NCBI RefSeq assembly: GCF_015207665.1
Contig: NZ_JADEWL010000007.1
Span: forward strand, 1-64,000
Source: Plectonema cf. radiosum LEGE 06105
GTDB taxonomy: Bacteria; Cyanobacteriota; Cyanobacteriia; Cyanobacteriales; Nostocaceae
Length of the DNA stretch: 64,000 bases
Direction: 5' to 3'
A model generated the notes under the pieces. It made no database searches, was not told the origin of the DNA, and saw nothing but the letters and a program-made list of their open reading frames with translations. The translations under genes and the position numbers were made by a program. Shown here piece by piece: positions 1 to 7,714 of this stretch; position 1 is the first letter of the stretch, and each line of letters opens with the position of its first letter.

Positions 1-545
1 CTGGCTTTCAAACAAATATATAGTTTTCTTGGTTCGGAACCCTTGAGTTGTCGTCGCTTTCGCGTCTCTCTCTCTCAGGCACTTATACATAGTATCGAGA
101 GAATTTGTTTGTGTCAACTCTTTTTTCCAAGTTTTTTGGATATTTTTTTTGTTGATTCCTCAAACTATTGCTGCGTAAGGGTTATGGGCGATAATTTTTT
201 TTGCGGTTTAGTCGAAATCGCTTGGTTGAAACTCCTCTTGATTCGATTTGCGGTAATTATGACGAAACTAAGTCCCAAGGAAACTCGAATAAGTAGAAGT
301 CTCGGTGCTAACCTTCCGCAAAATTAATCAATTAACTGAAAATCAAAAAAATTCATCTCATGAGTATCCATAAAACTTGAGTCTTAGGGTGCGGGAGTAC
401 ACTACGCCATTTGCTTCAAGTAGATAGATAGACCATCCGAGTTTTGTGACACTTGGGTAAGTCCTGTAAAACAGTAACCGCGCCAAAAATTCCGCAAACT
501 ATACAAGTACAGATTATTTGTGGTAACTATAGAGGTCAAAAAGTG
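1..545. other. Non-coding stretch, nothing recognised
   Basis: AT-rich sequence without a convincing gene. One 94-codon open frame from a TTG at 43 is rich in Cys, Phe and Ser and resembles no family I know. No RNA gene was recognised. Confidence 0.5.
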
Positions 546-571
546 ACAGCAAGCGTGATCACGCTTGCTGT
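546..571. repeat. Perfect 26-bp palindrome
   Basis: The half-site acagcaagcgtga is followed directly by its exact reverse complement, with no loop. No T-run follows, so it is a poor terminator candidate. It lies 3 bp outside the left end of the 132-bp inverted-repeat element at 575-706 and may belong to it. Confidence 0.75.
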
Positions 572-574
572 TGT

Positions 575-706
575 GCAAAATTAATTAGACATTCCAAAAC
601 GCTGAAATCCTTGCAATGAACCGCACCCCGAAGGATGAATGCTATCTCCCGGAGGGAGACGCTCGAAGAACGTTCCTCGCTTCGGACAACATATAATTAA
701 TTTTGC
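575..706. repeat. Inverted-repeat element, 132 bp (MITE-like)
   Basis: The ends are exact 12-bp inverted repeats: gcaaaattaatt at 575-586 and aattaattttgc at 695-706. The interior holds a small hairpin (tctccc-gga-gggaga). The right part (cttcgga, then aattaattttgc) recurs near 20056-20080, so this is a dispersed family rather than a unique hairpin. It contains no coding sequence. Confidence 0.55.
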
Positions 707-1286
707 CTAAGCACTTATTGCCCTAATCACAAACGATGATATATCTCAAAGTTGGTATTCAGATAAATCCGAAGCAATTAACTTATCAATTAGCTCCGTA
801 ACACCAGCACCACGACTATTCTTTGTTACAAAAGTCGCAGCTTCTTTCACTACTGGTAATGCATTATTTACTGCTACAGAGATTCCACACACATTAAGAA
901 AATCTAAATCATTTTCAGCATCACCAACACCAACAACATTCTCTGGTAATAACTGCATATCTTCCAAAGCTGCTGCTAAACCTGACGCTTTGTTGATACC
1001 AGTCGGTAAGATCATAAGTGCACCTTTATTCAAAATGATTTCTAAATCTAATCCTAACTCGTTAATAACTTCTGATACCGTTGCCTCGTGTTTATCCCAA
1101 GTAGCTACAATGACTTTTCCTATTGAAGGATTGACACCACGTTCTCGTAGCTTATCCACAAACTCTTGCGGTGGTTTTAGAGCTAATAATTTTTCCTGAT
1201 GATTCGCAGGTACATATAGTAAAGGACCATTTTCCGCTATTACAATATCAAATAAATCTATTTGAGAGAATGCTCTTATTGACACT

Positions 1287-1307
1287 CTCCGGTCTAAAGA
1301 CACGGAG
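1287..1307 (-). repeat. Right-end bulged-T hairpin of the 399-bp element
   Basis: On the minus strand, ctccg-T-gtct pairs with agac-cggag around a TT loop, 6-7 nt from the element end. It matches the architecture of the left-end hairpin at 1640-1660. Confidence 0.75.
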
Positions 1308-1639
1308 ATTCTTGATTCAATGAGTCCACTTAGACTAGACCCCTTGCGGTATCTAACCAAGAGGTGGTTCTCTCCCCAAGCGTTACTTTCCGAGTGCCCC
1401 TCGGTAGTTGGATTATTCCAAAAATTTGTTTGATTTAAATTCTGAACGTCTAGTCCCCATGAAGATTTTACCTATTCCTGGGAAGGAACTAAAACTATGG
1501 AATAGAACCCCATATCTTCAGTTGTCAAGGTACAGATTGCCGCTAGGCAGTTGGGTTTTTATACAGGTTGGTTACCGTTCCTGTTAATAAAATCGTACCA
1601 TAAATGACTGAGGCTTAAAAGCCTTTATGCAGTTTTCAT

Positions 1640-1660
1640 CCCTGGACTAAAGTCACAGGG
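1640..1660 (-). repeat. Left-end bulged-T hairpin of the 399-bp element
   Basis: On the minus strand, ccctg-T-gact pairs with agtc-caggg around a TT loop, 18 nt inside the left end. A second small stem, aggctt/aagcct, lies just inside it. Confidence 0.75.
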
Positions 1661-2063
1661 TTTTCAACCTTCCCTTTATAAATCATTTAACTCACGACCA
1701 GTAATCAAAATTAATTTTCTACCAGAAGAACGTAGACGCTTTAATGCTGCTATGGTTTCATCGTTGACATGACCATGTGTTGCTAATGTACCATCATAGT
1801 CTGTAGCTAGTGCTAGATAACGCATAATAAAGTTATGAAAGAAATACCAACAAATGTTACACATAGGATTTACCCTGCATGAAGCCGGTTTTTATACAAA
1901 ATCCTTGTCTTTAGCATCAGATATCACTGAATAATCCCGATTTATGACTTCACTTGTGTGAATAACGAGATGGATTTTAGTTGTGTAGCAACCATCCGAA
2001 CGCCTTTTATTTACCTAAAAAAGTCGGGACACTGAAAGCCATATTAACCAAGTAATTTTATTT

Positions 2064-2930
2064 ATGAAACCTATAACCCCTGCACTACCTTCATTTATAA
2101 TCTTGGATGACTATCTTAAAGATTGGTTACGAGAAGATATTGGAAGGGGCGATCGCACTACCCAAAGTCTGTTAATTCAAGATATAACATCAGGGTTAGC
2201 GCAGTGGACAGTTAAAGAGAACGGAATCATTGCTGGATTACCAATCGCAAGGAGAGTATTTCAACTTCTCAATGAAAAAGTTAGTTTTACTACATTGGTG
2301 AATGAAGGAGAATATTGTCAGTCAGGAACTGCGATCGCAAAAATCGAAGGTTCTCTTGATGCTTTGTTGACTGGGGAAAGAGTAGCTTTAAATTTAGCAA
2401 TGCGTTTGAGTGGTATTGCAACATTAACTCGAAAGTATGTAGAAAAAATTGCAGATTTACCTAGTTCATTTGTCGATACCCGCAAAACTACACCAGGATT
2501 GCGAATTTTAGAAAAGTATGCGACTCAAGTAGGTGGTGCAATTAATCATCGTATGGGTTTAGATGATGCGGTGATGATTAAAGATAACCACATTGTAGCT
2601 GCCGGTGGAATTGGTAAAGCAATAACTTCTATTCGACAACGAATACCTTATCCTTTAACTATAGAAGTGGAAACAGAAAGTTTAGAACAAGTAGAAGAAG
2701 CTTTGAAATATCAAGCCGAGATTATTATGTTAGACAATATGAAACCGAATATGATGCGCGAAGCTGTAGAAATTATTCGTCAGCATAATAATAAAGTGAA
2801 AATTGAAGCTTCCGGCAACGTCACCCTGGAAACCATTCGCACCATCGCTGAAACTGGGGTTGATTATATATCCAGTAGTGCGCCGATTACTCAATCAAAA
2901 TGGTTGGATTTGAGCATGAAAATCAATTAA
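2064..2930 (+). CDS. nadC: Nicotinate-nucleotide pyrophosphorylase (carboxylating)
   Basis: Quinolinate phosphoribosyltransferase of de novo NAD synthesis: quinolinate plus PRPP gives nicotinate mononucleotide, CO2 and PPi. The 288 residues are the normal family length. The N-terminal domain has LREDIGRGDRTT. The catalytic barrel has the signature VDTRKTTPGLRILEKYA, then GGAINHRMGLDD and IKDNH, and the late motifs IEVE, MLDNM and EASGN. The gene stands alone on the plus strand, without nadA or nadB nearby. A heptamer array (ATTTGAG) starts at the base after the stop codon. Confidence 0.96.
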   Translation: MKPITPALPSFIILDDYLKDWLREDIGRGDRTTQSLLIQDITSGLAQWTVKENGIIAGLPIARRVFQLLNEKVSFTTLVNEGEYCQSGTAIAKIEGSLDALLTGERVALNLAMRLSGIATLTRKYVEKIADLPSSFVDTRKTTPGLRILEKYATQVGGAINHRMGLDDAVMIKDNHIVAAGGIGKAITSIRQRIPYPLTIEVETESLEQVEEALKYQAEIIMLDNMKPNMMREAVEIIRQHNNKVKIEASGNVTLETIRTIAETGVDYISSSAPITQSKWLDLSMKIN

Positions 2931-2955
2931 ATTTGAGATTTGAGATTTGAGATTT
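2931..2955. repeat. Heptamer tandem repeat ATTTGAG x3.5
   Basis: Three full units plus a partial one, beginning immediately after the nadC stop codon. One of several heptameric short tandem repeats in the window that abut a stop codon. Confidence 0.85.
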
Positions 2956-2982
2956 TATTGGATTAAAAATTCAAATTATCAG

Positions 2983-3534
2983 TCAATTACTCACAATCAT
3001 ATTTACCGATACAGCAACATCCGGAAATGCTAATGGATAAATCGTCCCTTCAGTTACGGTAGATTTTGAAGCATATTCTCCATCTGATGGCTGTCGAAAT
3101 ATAATCAACTGTCTTTTTTTGAGATTTACCACCCAATATTCAATAATTCCTACTTCAGCATAGATTTTAGTTTTCGTTTCTAAATCTTTTTCTAAACTGG
3201 AATTGGAATACTCAATCAACCAAAAAATATTTTCCGGATAAGGATGATGTTCTAAATATTCGCGTCCTAAAGGTTCAACAATAGCAATATCGGGTTCAGG
3301 TTCGGAATTGTTCGGAAGCGTGATTGGCTTTGCTTGACGAACTTTTGCACGATTACCTAATAATTTACTTAAATACTCCCCTGCTTCAGTACTAAAATAA
3401 GCATGGGGTTTTCCTTGCGGTGACATTTCTACAATTTCTCCCCGAAGTAATTCAACTCGACGATTATCAAATATTCCCGCAGCAATCATCTGGTGATATT
3501 CTTCTATGCTCCATTTAGCTAAGGTTACTGTCAT
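2983..3534 (-). CDS. Uma2-family (DUF820) PD-(D/E)XK endonuclease-like protein
   Basis: A 183-residue member of the Uma2 family, which is very expanded in cyanobacteria and structurally related to PD-(D/E)XK nucleases; its biological role is unknown. Family landmarks are WSIEEYHQMIAAGIF at the N terminus, RVELLRGEIVEMSPQ, the acidic core motif EPDIAIVEP, FWLIEYSNSSLEKDL (the E-x-S form of the active-site strand) and the C-terminal EYWVVNLKKRQLIIFR. It converges with nadC with 52 bp between them and is otherwise a lone gene. Confidence 0.88.
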   Translation of the reverse strand: MTVTLAKWSIEEYHQMIAAGIFDNRRVELLRGEIVEMSPQGKPHAYFSTEAGEYLSKLLGNRAKVRQAKPITLPNNSEPEPDIAIVEPLGREYLEHHPYPENIFWLIEYSNSSLEKDLETKTKIYAEVGIIEYWVVNLKKRQLIIFRQPSDGEYASKSTVTEGTIYPLAFPDVAVSVNMIVSN

Positions 3535-3833
3535 AGTTAGTCTCCGATGAAACCATGTAATTTAATTGTCTTCTAACTTATATTTTATCCAAAATTAATC
3601 TTCAAAGCTTGAATATACCCAACCAATCAGTAAAAAATCATTGGTTATCTGCCGCCGCACAACTTCACTGTTAGCTATGATTGTAAAGAACAATTCAGCA
3701 AGCAAATAAATCAATCAAGGGCTGATAACTGTAATCTAAAATTTACCCATAAATGGACATAAATCACCATATTGTCCAGACGCATCTGCTTCTAGGAAGA
3801 AAAATAGGACAAGTTATACGGTAAATTACTCCA

Positions 3834-4280
3834 ATGGAAAATAATCAAAGCAAGAACAATTTAAATGAACCAAAGGCAACGCCATTTTCTCAGACATTCT
3901 TTCATGGAACAAAGGTTTCTCTAAAGATTGGAGACTTTATCGAAGTTGGTTTTGATTCGAATTTTGGACAGAGAAAAAAAGCTAAATATATCTTCCTGAC
4001 AGCAACATTAGATGCCGCAATCTGGGGTGCTGAACTTGCTTTTGGAGAAGGACGCGAAAGAATATATTTAGTAGAACCAACAGGACTTATTGAAGACGAT
4101 CCTGATTTAACTGACAGAAAATTCCCTGGCAATCCAACAAAATCATATCGTTCACTACATCCTTTTAAGGTTGTTGGCGAAGTTACAATTTGGCAAGGAC
4201 ATTCCCCAGAGCAAGTTAAAACAATGAAAGATGGATTAGCTAGGCTTAAAGAACAAGGAATTGAGTCATTAAATGACTAA
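3834..4280 (+). CDS. arr: Rifampin ADP-ribosyltransferase (Arr family)
   Basis: NAD-dependent enzyme family that ADP-ribosylates a rifamycin hydroxyl and inactivates the drug. The 148 residues match Arr length (about 140-150). Landmarks in order: FFHGTK (His24), GDF, KYIFLTA (Tyr52), WGAELAF, IYLVEPTG, EDDPDLTDRKFPGNPTKSYR (Asp88/89) and the C-terminal GHSPEQ. The His-Tyr-Asp set corresponds to the functional residues of characterised Arr enzymes. The gene is isolated, with its own spacer on both sides and no integron or IS ends next to it, so it looks like a chromosomal gene. The natural substrate in a cyanobacterium is unknown. Confidence 0.9.
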   Translation: MENNQSKNNLNEPKATPFSQTFFHGTKVSLKIGDFIEVGFDSNFGQRKKAKYIFLTATLDAAIWGAELAFGEGRERIYLVEPTGLIEDDPDLTDRKFPGNPTKSYRSLHPFKVVGEVTIWQGHSPEQVKTMKDGLARLKEQGIESLND

Positions 4281-4330
4281 CCGAAAGAAAAAGGGGGGTA
4301 TTTATTCCAATAGACATCTCCGGAAAAGAT

Positions 4331-4359
4331 GTAGAGACGCAGCATTACTACGTCTCTAC
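4331..4359. repeat. 29-bp interspersed hairpin repeat, single copy
   Basis: gtagagacg ... cgtctctac palindrome. It is a diverged copy of the unit present four times at 40702-40943, here without flanking heptamers. It lies between arr (+) and the LysR gene (-), which converge. Confidence 0.75.
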
Positions 4360-4427
4360 TCTACATGGGTTTTGGGGAACGCATAATTAAACTCGGTCGA
4401 TGTCTAATATATTTAGTCAGCCCGATG

Positions 4428-5354
4428 TCACTTGCGATCGCTATCGGGATAAAGGGAGGAAGTATTTGCTATGTCCCTAACAATTTCCAGAAATGCTGAT
4501 AATACTGGTGTCATATTTTCGGCTTTCCAAGTAATACCTAATCCCGCTATTGGAGCATCAGGAGTAAGTACGCGATAAACAACCCCAGCACGTTGAAAAT
4601 TTTTCACATGGGATGGTAATAAGGAAATACCAATTCCCGCAGCTACAAATCCTAACATCACTTGCATTTCTCTAGCTGCACAAACCACATTTGGACGTAA
4701 ACCTACTCTTTGATAAATATCGAAAATTTGCTCGTGTAACCCACAACCTCTGTCACGAGATGCTAAGATTAGCGGTTCGTTAGCAAGTGCAGTAATGGGA
4801 ATTTCTGCTTGTACAGCTAAAGGATGATTGTCTGGTAAAGCCAATACCAAGGGTTCTTGCAGCAAGATTTCCACCGCTAAATTTGCATCGGTAATGGGGG
4901 GTATGACAAAACCAATATCAAGATTATTTTCTGCGATCGCAATTACTTGTTTGCTTGTTTCCATCGGTTGCATGATTACCTCCACTTCAGGGAAGCGATC
5001 ACGAAATTCTTTAATGGAAATGGGTATAATGTCATACACAGAAGAGCCTTGAAATCCAACTGTTAATTGACCAATTTCTCCACGACTAGCTCTGTGGATT
5101 ATTCGTATTCCTTGATTAAAACGAGCGAGAATTTGCTCAACTTCTATAAGGAAAATTTGACCTGGTACAGTTAATTTTATTTGACGTTGGTTACGTTCAA
5201 ATAGTATAATACAAAGTTCTTTTTCTAAATTTTGAATTTGACGACTGAGGGATGGTTGGGTAATATTTAACCTTTCTGCTGCACGACCAAAATTTAATTC
5301 TTCGGCTACAGCTAAAAAATATCTCAAGTGACGTAATTCTATATTTTGATTCAT
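4428..5354 (-). CDS. LysR-family transcriptional regulator
   Basis: 308 residues. The N-terminal winged helix-turn-helix is MNQNIELRHLRYFLAVAEELNFGRAAERLNITQPSLSRQI, the LysR signature (quoted in part: RHLRYFLAVAEELNFGRAAE, then LNITQPSLSRQIQNLE). A periplasmic-binding-like effector domain covers about residues 90-290. It is transcribed divergently from azoR with 119 bp between the starts, the usual arrangement for a LysR protein controlling its neighbour. A LysR-type inverted repeat lies in that gap. The likely target is the azoR-porin-MFS operon; the inducer is unknown. Confidence 0.93.
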   Translation of the reverse strand: MNQNIELRHLRYFLAVAEELNFGRAAERLNITQPSLSRQIQNLEKELCIILFERNQRQIKLTVPGQIFLIEVEQILARFNQGIRIIHRASRGEIGQLTVGFQGSSVYDIIPISIKEFRDRFPEVEVIMQPMETSKQVIAIAENNLDIGFVIPPITDANLAVEILLQEPLVLALPDNHPLAVQAEIPITALANEPLILASRDRGCGLHEQIFDIYQRVGLRPNVVCAAREMQVMLGFVAAGIGISLLPSHVKNFQRAGVVYRVLTPDAPIAGLGITWKAENMTPVLSAFLEIVRDIANTSSLYPDSDRK

Positions 5355-5393
5355 GCTTAAAAGCTATCGATTACTAGCAAAGAAAGTATTGGA

Positions 5394-5416
5394 CTAGAAA
5401 ACAGGCATTATTCTAG
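5394..5416. promoter_or_regulatory. Candidate LysR operator between the LysR gene and azoR
   Basis: ctagaa (5394-5399), an 11-bp spacer and ttctag (5411-5416). This perfect interrupted dyad contains the T-N11-A core of LysR-type boxes and lies in the 119-bp divergent promoter region. Function is inferred from position and shape only. Confidence 0.5.
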
Positions 5417-5473
5417 AGTATTAAAGAATGTGGTAAATGCTGAATCTAGTTTTTAGGGTACAAGGTCAAAAAG

Positions 5474-6100
5474 ATGGTAAAAATTCTGCATATTGATACT
5501 AGTCCTAGAGGAGAACGTTCTCACTCAAGGACTTTAACAAATGACTTTGTGGCAAATTGGAAAAATTCTCATCTAGACTCGATAATTACTTACCGAGATA
5601 TTGGACATCAAATTATTCCCCCAGTCAGCGAAACATGGATTGCAGCAGCATTTTCTTCCCCAGATACACACACCCCAGAATTAACTGCTGCACTGCAACT
5701 TTCCAACGAATTAATTGATGAGTTGGTTGAATGCGATCGCTATATTTTCAGCGTCCCCATGTACAATTTTGGCATTCCCGCAAATTTCAAAGCATATATC
5801 GACCAAGTTTGTCGGGTTGGACGCACTTTTGTTGTCAATCAAGAAGGTGCTTATGACGGTTTATTAACTGGTAAAAAAATGTTGGTAATTACTGCACGGG
5901 GTGGTAGTTTTCCTGCGGGAACTCCTGCTGCGAATTTTGATTTTCAAGAACCTTATATACGAACTGTTTTTGGCTTAATGGGTGTAACTGATATTAACTT
6001 TGTTAATGCCGAAAATTTAGCGATGAAAGGTGATGTGCGGGAGCAATCTTTGCAAGAAGCCAAAGCAAAATTAACAGCATTAATAACAGAGTGGAATTAA
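5474..6100 (+). CDS. azoR: FMN-dependent NADH-azoreductase (AcpD/AzoR)
   Basis: A 208-residue flavodoxin-like quinone/azo reductase that transfers two electrons from NADH, usually protecting against quinone or thiol stress. The FMN phosphate loop region is HIDTSPRGERSHSR; MYNFGIPANFKAYIDQVCRVGRTF is the AzoR signature; TARGGSF follows the nucleotide site. It is first in a probable operon: the porin begins with a GTG that overlaps its last codons. It is probably controlled by the divergent LysR protein. Confidence 0.93.
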   Translation: MVKILHIDTSPRGERSHSRTLTNDFVANWKNSHLDSIITYRDIGHQIIPPVSETWIAAAFSSPDTHTPELTAALQLSNELIDELVECDRYIFSVPMYNFGIPANFKAYIDQVCRVGRTFVVNQEGAYDGLLTGKKMLVITARGGSFPAGTPAANFDFQEPYIRTVFGLMGVTDINFVNAENLAMKGDVREQSLQEAKAKLTALITEWN

Positions 6101-7647
6101 TACCAAAAGTCCGGTTTTTATCTTTTTCTGGAATCTTGATGGGTTCATTGGGTATCATGAATCCCTCATTTGCAGATACCAACAATGAATTTATCCCTGT
6201 TACTGCCGTCAGTCAATTAAAAGATGTCCAACCCACCGATTGGGCTTTTCAAGCATTGCGATCGCTAGTAGAGCGCTACGGTGTAATTTCTGGTTATCCC
6301 GACGCAAGCTTTCGCGGTCAAAATGCGATTACTCGTGATGAATTTGCTGCTGGTTTGAATGCTGCTTTAAACCGGATTAATGAATTAATTAGTACGGGAA
6401 AAGAAAGTTTAGTCTCCCCTGAAGATTTAATTACATTACAACGACTGCAAAAAGAGTTTGCAGGTGAATTAGCTACTTTGCGCGCAAGAATTGATATCTT
6501 AGAAACCAGTAATGTAGAACTTTCAGCAAATCAATTCTCCACCACTACCAAATTAACAGGACAGGTAGTAATAGCAGTTAATGCTGGTGAATTTGATGGA
6601 GACAAAATCATTGCTCCGAGAGGTGCGGTAATTAGTGAAAATGACCCCAATCCAACCTTCATTTACCGCAGCAGCTTGGATTTAAATAGCAGCTTTAAAG
6701 GGACAGATTTACTCAAAATTCGCTTAGTAACCGGAAGTGATGGTGCAAATGATAGTGCTACAGGTTTTCTAGAACCAAATTTTGGTAGCGTTTTAGATTA
6801 CTCAATTCAAGGACGAAATAATCAAATTAGTCTCGCTCGTTTATATTATACTTTCACCCCCAATCCTGATTTAAAAGTTACCATTGGTTCTGCATTAGTT
6901 GCACCCGATTTTGTTGATAAAAATCGCTATGCTAATGTTAGCTTTAAAGACTTTTCCACCCAAGCTTTTGCAAACAATTTCATTTTATTACCTAGAGCCG
7001 GAGGTGCTGGTGCTGTAATCGACTGGCATCCCAAAGGTAGTTCTGTAAAACTACGAGCCGCATATATAGCGGGAGATGCGACAAATCAACTACCAGACAA
7101 TCAACGATTAATTGGAGGAGGAGGTTCAGAAAATATTCGTTTATTTCCTAACGCTGGAGGTGGTGCGGATGGAGGTTTATTTGGAGATCCCTATCAAGGT
7201 TTTACAGAGTTAGAATATTCCCCCAGCAAAGCTTTCAATGTACGTTTGCAATACAGTAGTGGAAAAGTATTTGGGAGCAGTTTTCAAGGAGTTGGTGTCA
7301 ATTTTGACTATTCTTTAAATTCACAAATTGGTATATTTGGTCGCTATGGTTATGCAAGTTATCCAAATACTAGCTTAGGTGACATTAATCCTAATTATTG
7401 GATGGCAGGATTTAGCTTACAAGATTTATTTGTCAAAGGAGGTATTTTGGGTTTTGCAATTGGTCAACCATTTATTGAAAGTGCGGTGGGAAATAGTACA
7501 CAAACTAATTATGAAATTTTTTATAACTTGCCAGTGAATGACAATATTCGCCTCACACCATTACTGCAAATTGTCACAAATCCCAGCAATCAAGATGATA
7601 ACGGGAGGATTATTAGTGGGACATTGCGGACAGTATTTTCATTTTAA
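6091..7647 (+). CDS. SLH-domain porin (OprB-like / iron-uptake-porin type)
   Basis: 518 residues: a signal peptide ending near NPSFADT, one SLH domain at about residues 40-100 (LKDVQPTDWAFQALRSLVER, GYPDASFRG, ITRDEFAAGLNAAL), a short helical linker and a 16-18-strand beta barrel ending in aromatic FSF, as expected for an outer-membrane protein. It belongs to the cyanobacterial SLH/OprB porin family that anchors to peptidoglycan and passes inorganic ions and small solutes. The start is a GTG overlapping the azoR stop by 10 bp, which implies translational coupling; an internal ATG at 6139 would truncate the signal peptide. Confidence 0.92.
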   Translation: MELIPKVRFLSFSGILMGSLGIMNPSFADTNNEFIPVTAVSQLKDVQPTDWAFQALRSLVERYGVISGYPDASFRGQNAITRDEFAAGLNAALNRINELISTGKESLVSPEDLITLQRLQKEFAGELATLRARIDILETSNVELSANQFSTTTKLTGQVVIAVNAGEFDGDKIIAPRGAVISENDPNPTFIYRSSLDLNSSFKGTDLLKIRLVTGSDGANDSATGFLEPNFGSVLDYSIQGRNNQISLARLYYTFTPNPDLKVTIGSALVAPDFVDKNRYANVSFKDFSTQAFANNFILLPRAGGAGAVIDWHPKGSSVKLRAAYIAGDATNQLPDNQRLIGGGGSENIRLFPNAGGGADGGLFGDPYQGFTELEYSPSKAFNVRLQYSSGKVFGSSFQGVGVNFDYSLNSQIGIFGRYGYASYPNTSLGDINPNYWMAGFSLQDLFVKGGILGFAIGQPFIESAVGNSTQTNYEIFYNLPVNDNIRLTPLLQIVTNPSNQDDNGRIISGTLRTVFSF

Positions 7648-7714
7648 TTTTTGAATTTTTAGATATTTCATATCTCCCACTTTTGCGAATAGTTAAATCA
7701 CACTCTAAAATTTA

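Larger units (their letters stand above)
1280..1678 (-). mobile_element. 399-bp IS200/IS605-type miniature element (no transposase)
   Basis: The boundaries are set by restoration of the HAD reading frame (they can shift by 1 bp). There is no target duplication and there are no terminal inverted repeats, as expected for single-strand HUH transposition. Each end carries a 21-nt subterminal hairpin with the same architecture, a 5-bp stem, one bulged T, a 4-bp stem and a TT loop: ctccg-t-gtct at 1287-1307 (right end) and ccctg-t-gact at 1640-1660 (left end). Known IS200/IS605 TnpA-binding hairpins have this extrahelical T. No tnpA or tnpB frame remains. The right-hand 200 bp could correspond to the omega-RNA scaffold of a lost tnpB element; that part is inference. 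Confidence 0.75.
746..1825 (-). pseudogene. HAD-superfamily hydrolase, split by a 399-bp insertion
   Basis: The N-terminal part (1825 to 1679, 49 residues) carries HAD motif I, DYDGTLAT, and motif II with LITGREL. The C-terminal part (1279 to 746, 177 residues) carries IAENG and the motif III/IV region GVGDAENDLDF, so this is a Cof/sucrose-phosphatase-like phosphatase. Between them lies a 399-bp insert at 1280-1678 whose first codon is a stop. Deleting the insert joins RELNDL to IRAFSQIDLFD in frame and gives an uninterrupted 226-residue protein, about the usual length. The GTG/ATG-started downstream frame would carry 27 insert-encoded residues and lack the nucleophile Asp, so the gene is probably inactive. 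The substrate is unknown. The start ATG at 1825 is chosen because family members begin MRYLALATDYDGT. Confidence 0.85.

Noticed and set aside
43-327. 94-codon open frame from a TTG
   Set aside because: Odd Cys/Phe-rich composition, no ribosome-binding site, no recognisable motif.
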